In this document: piece by piece, positions 5,735 through 9,314 of the stretch
Layout: every line of letters starts with the position of its first letter
Position numbering within the stretch: the stretch's first letter is position 1
NCBI GenBank assembly: GCA_900552605.1
Contig: USAR01000042.1
Span: 1-9,314 of the forward strand
Origin: an uncultured Oscillospiraceae bacterium
GTDB taxonomy: Bacteria; Bacillota; Clostridia; Oscillospirales; Acutalibacteraceae
Reading direction: 5' to 3'
Length of the DNA stretch: 9,314 nt
Program-made: the position numbers and the translations under genes
Notes under the pieces: generated by a model
What the model was told of the DNA's origin: nothing
Database searches by the model: none
Seen by the model: only the letters and a program-made list of their open reading frames with translations

Positions 5735-6853
5735 ATGGCAGACGATAAAGGAAAGGCACTTGCCACTGCTCTTGCTCAGATTGAAAAGCAGTTCGGCAAG
5801 GGTGCGGTTATGAAACTCGGTGAAAATGCGGGAATGAATGTTGAGCATATATCAACAGGCTCGCTCTCTCTTGATATGGCGCTCGGTATCGGCGGTCTTC
5901 CGCGCGGAAGAATCGTTGAGATGTACGGCCCGGAGTCTTCGGGTAAAACAACGGTTGCGCTCCACTGCGTTGCAGAGGCGCAAAAGCAGGGCGGCACGGC
6001 AGCGTTTATCGATGTTGAGCACGCTCTTGACCCGATCTATGCCGCAAAGCTCGGCGTTGATATTGATTCGTTGCTTGTCTCTCAGCCTGATACAGGCGAG
6101 CAGGCTTTGGAAATTGCGGAGGCGCTGATTCGCTCGGGCGCAATCGATATTGTGGTTATAGACTCTGTTGCGGCTCTTGTTCCGCGTGCTGAAATCGAGG
6201 GTGAAATGGGCGACAGCCACGTCGGTCTTCATGCAAGACTTATGTCGCAGGCTTTAAGAAAGCTTGCAGGTGCGCTCTCAAAGGCAAACTGCGTTGCAAT
6301 ATTCATTAACCAGCTGCGCGAAAAGGTTGGTGTTGTTTACGGCAATCCGGAAGTTACCACGGGCGGTCGTGCGCTTAAATTTTATGCCAGCGTGCGCATT
6401 GAGATTCGCCGTGCCGAGCTTATTAAAAACGGCACGCAGCCGATAGGCTCAAGAACGCGCTGCAAGATCGTTAAAAATAAGGTATCACCGCCGTTTAAAG
6501 AGGCTGAGTTTGATATTATGTACGGCGAAGGCATTTCGCACACAGGCGAAATTGTCGATCTCGGTGTTAAAACAGGCGTGCTTAAACGCTCGGGCGCATG
6601 GTTCTATTACGGCGAGCAGCGCTTGGGTCAGGGCAGGGATAACGCAAAGGAAACACTTGCCGAAAATCCCGACCTTGCAAAGGAGATAAGCGACAAGGTT
6701 ATGGCAAAGCTTCAGGAAACCACGCTCTCCGATGAAGCAAAGCAAAAGATCAAAGAGGAAAAGGCAAAAACTGCCGACGAGCAGACAGCAGCCGCAACAG
6801 GCGGCGCAGGTCTTTCAAAGATCAGCATAGATGTTGCTGTTGATGACGAATAA
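5735..6853 (+). CDS. recA: Recombinase RecA
   Basis: RecA polymerises on single-stranded DNA, drives strand exchange in recombinational repair and triggers LexA self-cleavage. From ATG 5735 it has 372 residues. Motifs: Walker A GPESSGKT (65-72), catalytic Glu95 in DVEHALDP, Walker B IVVIDS with Asp143, DNA-binding loop L1 around EGEMGD (155-160), and loop L2 starting at [20 protein letters not shown] (192-211). The C-terminal domain ends in an acidic tail (IDVAVDDE), preceded by a Lys/Ala-rich linker at about 340-358. The N-terminal helix [15 protein letters not shown] is also standard. All key residues are intact. Two upstream promoters and a LexA box are described separately. The stop overlaps the recX start by 1 nt. 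GTG 5726 would add three residues (MKK) and cannot be fully excluded. Confidence 0.98.
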   Translation: MADDKGKALATALAQIEKQFGKGAVMKLGENAGMNVEHISTGSLSLDMALGIGGLPRGRIVEMYGPESSGKTTVALHCVAEAQKQGGTAAFIDVEHALDPIYAAKLGVDIDSLLVSQPDTGEQALEIAEALIRSGAIDIVVIDSVAALVPRAEIEGEMGDSHVGLHARLMSQALRKLAGALSKANCVAIFINQLREKVGVVYGNPEVTTGGRALKFYASVRIEIRRAELIKNGTQPIGSRTRCKIVKNKVSPPFKEAEFDIMYGEGISHTGEIVDLGVKTGVLKRSGAWFYYGEQRLGQGRDNAKETLAENPDLAKEISDKVMAKLQETTLSDEAKQKIKEEKAKTADEQTAAATGGAGLSKISIDVAVDDE

Positions 6854-7524
6854 TGCTGCTGCTTGAGATAAAACCCCGACGCAAGCACCTTACTGCGCTG
6901 CTTTTCAGCGAGGATATATCGGAGGATTTGGACTGCCGCCGCGACAGCACGGGGCTTCCCGTAATCGACAGCGACCTTTGCGATGAGCTGAAGCTTAAAA
7001 GCAATATCGAAATTTCCGAGGACGAGTTTTTAAATATTGCCGAGGAAAGCGAGCGCCGCCGCGCAAAGTCAAAGGCGATGTGGCTGCTTGCAAGGCAGGA
7101 TATGTGCTCGGGGCAGCTTTATAAAAAGCTTAAAAAGGATTTTCCCGAGCCTGCCGCCGCATTTGCCGTGGCAAGGGTGCTTGAGCTTGGACTTATTAAC
7201 GACGAGGAATATGCCGGAAGGCTTGCCGAATCGCTTATAAACGAAAAGGGAACAGCGCCGAGGCAGGCAGCATATTTAATGGTGCAAAAGGGTGTTGACC
7301 GCGAGCTGGCAAAAATGATTATTGCCGAAAGGGAAGACGACCCGAGGGTGCCGCTTAAAAATCTTGTGCAAAAGAAGTATATAAGAAAACTGTCCAATGA
7401 AACGGACATTAAACGAACCGTTGCCGCACTTCAAAGGAAAGGCTTTTCGTACAGCGATATACGCGCGGTGCTTGACGAGCTTACAAATAATTATCTCGGC
7501 GACAGCGAGTTCGGAGATTTTTGA
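6853..7524 (+). CDS. recX: Recombination regulator RecX
   Basis: RecX binds RecA filaments and modulates, usually inhibits, their activity. The 223-residue product has the N-terminal extension typical of Bacillota RecX (LLEIKPRRKHLTALLF, then an acidic stretch). It then has three tandem three-helix units at about 69-105, 106-160 and 165-212. Recognisable pieces are AKSKAMWLLARQDMCSGQL, LELGLINDEEYAGRLAESLI, GTAPRQAAYLMVQKGVDREL and LQRKGFSYSDIRAVLDEL. ATG 6853 overlaps the recA stop (TAATG), and I see no ribosome site before it. It is probably translated by ribosomes finishing recA, keeping RecX at a fraction of the RecA level. Linkage directly behind recA strongly supports the call. Confidence 0.93.
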   Translation: MLLLEIKPRRKHLTALLFSEDISEDLDCRRDSTGLPVIDSDLCDELKLKSNIEISEDEFLNIAEESERRRAKSKAMWLLARQDMCSGQLYKKLKKDFPEPAAAFAVARVLELGLINDEEYAGRLAESLINEKGTAPRQAAYLMVQKGVDRELAKMIIAEREDDPRVPLKNLVQKKYIRKLSNETDIKRTVAALQRKGFSYSDIRAVLDELTNNYLGDSEFGDF

Positions 7525-7527
7525 TTT

Positions 7528-7555
7528 TTTACAATAAACATAAATCAAATATTAA
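7528..7555 (+). promoter_or_regulatory. Possible promoter for rimO-pgsA
   Basis: TTTACA (7528-7533, 5/6 match) and TATTAA (7550-7555, about 4/6) have a 16-bp spacer inside the 64-base AT-rich gap after recX. The predicted start near 7562 would leave a short leader holding the ribosome site. AT-rich gaps yield such matches easily, so this is tentative. I see no hairpin terminator for recX in the gap. Confidence 0.35.
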
Positions 7556-7568
7556 AGTGCAGTATTTT

Positions 7569-7575
7569 AAAGGAG
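7569..7575 (+). promoter_or_regulatory. Ribosome binding site of rimO with long spacing
   Basis: AAAGGAG is strong but lies 13 nt before ATG 7589, longer than usual. No alternative start lies between them, and MEIKVGMVSLGCPKN matches the family N-terminus, so ATG 7589 stands. Confidence 0.6.
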
Positions 7576-7588
7576 CAATCGCAACACT

Positions 7589-8923
7589 ATGGAAATAAAG
7601 GTCGGAATGGTATCGCTCGGCTGTCCGAAAAACCAAGTTGACGCCGAGGTTATGCTTAACGATTTGAAAAAGGCGGGGTTCACAATAACGCCCGATGAAT
7701 CGCAGGCAGACGTAATCATCGTTAACACCTGCGGCTTTATTGAGGACGCTAAGACCGAGGCTATTGAAAATATACTTGAGGCGGCACGCTTTAAAAAAGA
7801 GGGCGAGCTTAAAGCGCTTATCGTTACCGGCTGCCTTGCAGAACGTTACCGCGACGAGATTACGGCGGACATTCCCGAGGTTGACGCGGTGGTGGGAATC
7901 GGTAAAAACCGCGACATTGTGTCGGTTGTTAAAAATGCGGTTAAGGGTGAATTTCACAATTGCTACGGCGCAAAGGACGAGCTGCTGCTCGGCGGCGACC
8001 GACTGCTTACAACACCGCCTTACACGGCATATCTAAAGGTTGCCGAGGGGTGCGACAACTGCTGCACCTACTGCGCAATTCCGCTTATTCGCGGTCGTTT
8101 TCGTTCGCGCACGATTGAGGACTGCGTGAAGGAAGCCGAAAATTTAGCCGAAAAAGGCGTTACAGAGCTTATTGTGGTTGCGCAGGATACAACGCGCTAC
8201 GGCGAGGATCTATACGGAAAACCCATGCTTTGCGAGCTGCTTAAAAAGCTTTGCAAAATTGAGGGACTTCATTGGATACGCACGCTTTACACCTATCCCG
8301 AAAGGATCACCGATGAGCTGCTTGAGCTTATAAACCAAGAAAAAAAGCTTGTTAAATATCTCGATATTCCCATTCAGCACTGCAACGGCGAAATTCTGCG
8401 CCGAATGAACCGCAAAGGAAACCGAGAAAGCCTGTTGGCGCTGACAAAAAAGATTCGCGCGGCAGTGCCGGACATCACTTTAAGAACAACGCTGCTTGTC
8501 GGTTTCCCCGGTGAGACCGACGAGCAATATAACGAGCTTTGCGAATTTGTGAAACAGGCGCGTTTTGAAAGACTCGGCTGCTTTGCGTATTCAGAGGAAG
8601 AGGATACCCCTGCGGCATCATTCCCCGATCAGGTGGATAAACAGGTGCGCCGTGACCGCTGCGAGCACATTTCCGACGAACAGCTGCCCATTGTTACCGA
8701 GAATGCCGAAAAGCAGCTCGGCACTGTTAAAGAGGTGCTGGTTGAGGGTTATGATAACGACATTAAGTGCTACTTCGGCAGGTCGCAAAGCGACGCTCCC
8801 GACATTGACGGCAAGGTTTTCTTTTTATCGGATAAAAAGCTTAAAGAGGGCGAGTATCACAACGTGCTTATAACCGACACTCTCGACTACGACCTGCTCG
8901 GCGAATTGGAGGGAATGGAATAA
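7589..8923 (+). CDS. rimO: Ribosomal protein S12 methylthiotransferase RimO
   Basis: RimO is a radical-SAM enzyme that adds a methylthio group to a conserved aspartate of ribosomal protein S12. The 444-residue product is full length. The N-terminal methylthiotransferase domain has the RimO hallmark SLGCPKN with Cys12, plus Cys48 (NTCGF) and Cys82 (TGCLAE), which hold the auxiliary iron-sulfur cluster. The radical-SAM motif is C-x3-C-x2-C at Cys155, Cys159 and Cys162 (EGCDNCCTYCAIP). An additional Cys158 sits next to the ligand. Further motifs are VAQDTTRYG (197-205), DIPIQHCNGEILRRMNR (259-275) and LLVGFPGET (302-310). A TRAM RNA-binding domain occupies about 375-440. The LGCPKN motif separates it from the tRNA enzymes MiaB and MtaB. 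It is followed after one base by pgsA. Confidence 0.96.
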   Translation: MEIKVGMVSLGCPKNQVDAEVMLNDLKKAGFTITPDESQADVIIVNTCGFIEDAKTEAIENILEAARFKKEGELKALIVTGCLAERYRDEITADIPEVDAVVGIGKNRDIVSVVKNAVKGEFHNCYGAKDELLLGGDRLLTTPPYTAYLKVAEGCDNCCTYCAIPLIRGRFRSRTIEDCVKEAENLAEKGVTELIVVAQDTTRYGEDLYGKPMLCELLKKLCKIEGLHWIRTLYTYPERITDELLELINQEKKLVKYLDIPIQHCNGEILRRMNRKGNRESLLALTKKIRAAVPDITLRTTLLVGFPGETDEQYNELCEFVKQARFERLGCFAYSEEEDTPAASFPDQVDKQVRRDRCEHISDEQLPIVTENAEKQLGTVKEVLVEGYDNDIKCYFGRSQSDAPDIDGKVFFLSDKKLKEGEYHNVLITDTLDYDLLGELEGME

Positions 8924-8924
8924 C

Positions 8925-9314
8925 ATGAACACACCGAATAAGCTTACCGTGGCAAGAATGATTGCCGTGCCTTTTTTTCTCGCAGCATTTTGTCTGCCGT
9001 TTAAGCACAGCTATCTTGCGGCTTTGATCATTTTTTGCTTGGCTTCGCTTACAGATTATTTTGACGGCAAGCTTGCAAGAAAACACGGTCTTATTACCAA
9101 TTTCGGAAAGTTTTTGGATCCGCTTGCCGATAAAATGTTAACAACTTCAGCGTTGCTCGGCTTTATTGCGCTCGGCAACGAGCACGTATACGGTGCACTG
9201 TGGGTTGCGTTTATAACGCTGCTGCGTGAGTTTTTGGTTGCAGGTATCCGTCTTTCTGCGGTTGCCGACGTCGGCAAGGTGGTTGCCGCAAATATGTGGG
9301 GCAAGTGCAAAACC
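8925..9314 (+). CDS. pgsA: Phosphatidylglycerophosphate synthase, 5' part (cut by window end)
   Basis: PgsA joins CDP-diacylglycerol and glycerol-3-phosphate to make phosphatidylglycerol phosphate, the committed step to phosphatidylglycerol and cardiolipin, in the cytoplasmic membrane. The first 130 residues are present with no stop, and perhaps 50-60 more would follow. The complete CDP-alcohol phosphatidyltransferase signature D-x2-D-G-x2-A-R-x8-G-x3-D-x3-D is visible: Asp44, Asp47, Gly48, Ala51, Arg52, Gly61, Asp65 and Asp69. Hydrophobic segments at about 10-26, 30-46, 71-85 and 88-108 fit the family, as does LLREFLVAGIRL (99-110). ATG 8925 lies one base after the rimO stop, with the strong site GGAGGG (8908-8913) inside the end of rimO. 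Co-transcription with rimO is likely. Confidence 0.93.
   Translation, partial: MNTPNKLTVARMIAVPFFLAAFCLPFKHSYLAALIIFCLASLTDYFDGKLARKHGLITNFGKFLDPLADKMLTTSALLGFIALGNEHVYGALWVAFITLLREFLVAGIRLSAVADVGKVVAANMWGKCKT

Noticed and set aside
7511..7545. T-rich stretch after recX as a terminator
   Set aside because: There are two T-runs, but I find no GC-containing inverted repeat directly before them.
1..9314. Mobile elements, CRISPR arrays, tRNA/rRNA genes, toxin-antitoxin or defence genes
   Set aside because: No transposase, integrase, evenly spaced repeats, tRNA-like folds or defence-type proteins are recognisable. The genes are conserved chromosomal genes on one strand with uniform codon use.

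Overview
The window reads as an ordinary chromosomal segment of a low-to-medium GC Bacillota, most likely a clostridial gut-type organism of the Oscillospirales/Ruminococcaceae kind. This placement is inference. It rests on strong AGGAG-type ribosome sites, a GAAC-N4-GTTC (Bacillota-type) LexA box before recA, the DUF1385-prmC pair, and the recA-recX-rimO-pgsA neighbourhood. All nine genes lie on the + strand, packed with 1-nt overlaps or short gaps. I see no rRNA, tRNA, CRISPR array, insertion sequence or phage gene.

Left block (about 1-5501): a promoter with an extended -10 and an ~80-nt leader drives five genes that look like one operon. They are a lipoprotein with Asp-rich calcium-loop-like repeats, an OmpR/PhoB-type response regulator, a membrane sensor histidine kinase with an extracytoplasmic sensor domain, a DUF1385 (YqhQ-like) membrane protein of unknown function, and prmC, the methyltransferase that modifies peptide-chain release factors. 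Gaps are 5 nt, 3 nt, a 1-nt overlap and a 1-nt overlap. A cell-envelope signalling unit (lipoprotein, regulator, kinase) is thus joined to a conserved housekeeping pair.

Middle (5502-5734): the 233 bases between prmC and recA hold the most informative non-coding sequence. A near-consensus promoter (TTGAAT-N17-TATAAT) starts inside the end of prmC. It is followed just past the predicted start site by a perfect-core LexA/SOS box embedded in a larger inverted repeat. Next come short stems that compete for the same bases. A second good promoter (TTTACA-N16-TAAAAT) has its spacer filled by an AT-rich inverted repeat. recA therefore probably has an SOS-controlled distal promoter with a ~200-nt leader and a proximal promoter.

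Right block (5735-9314): recA overlaps recX by one base, so the recombinase and its modulator are translationally coupled. After a 64-base AT-rich gap come rimO (methylthiotransferase for ribosomal protein S12) and, one base later, the first 130 codons of pgsA (phosphatidylglycerophosphate synthase), cut by the window edge. No clearly undescribed system is visible. The points most worth a second look are the recA leader and the lipoprotein/two-component unit fused to DUF1385-prmC.
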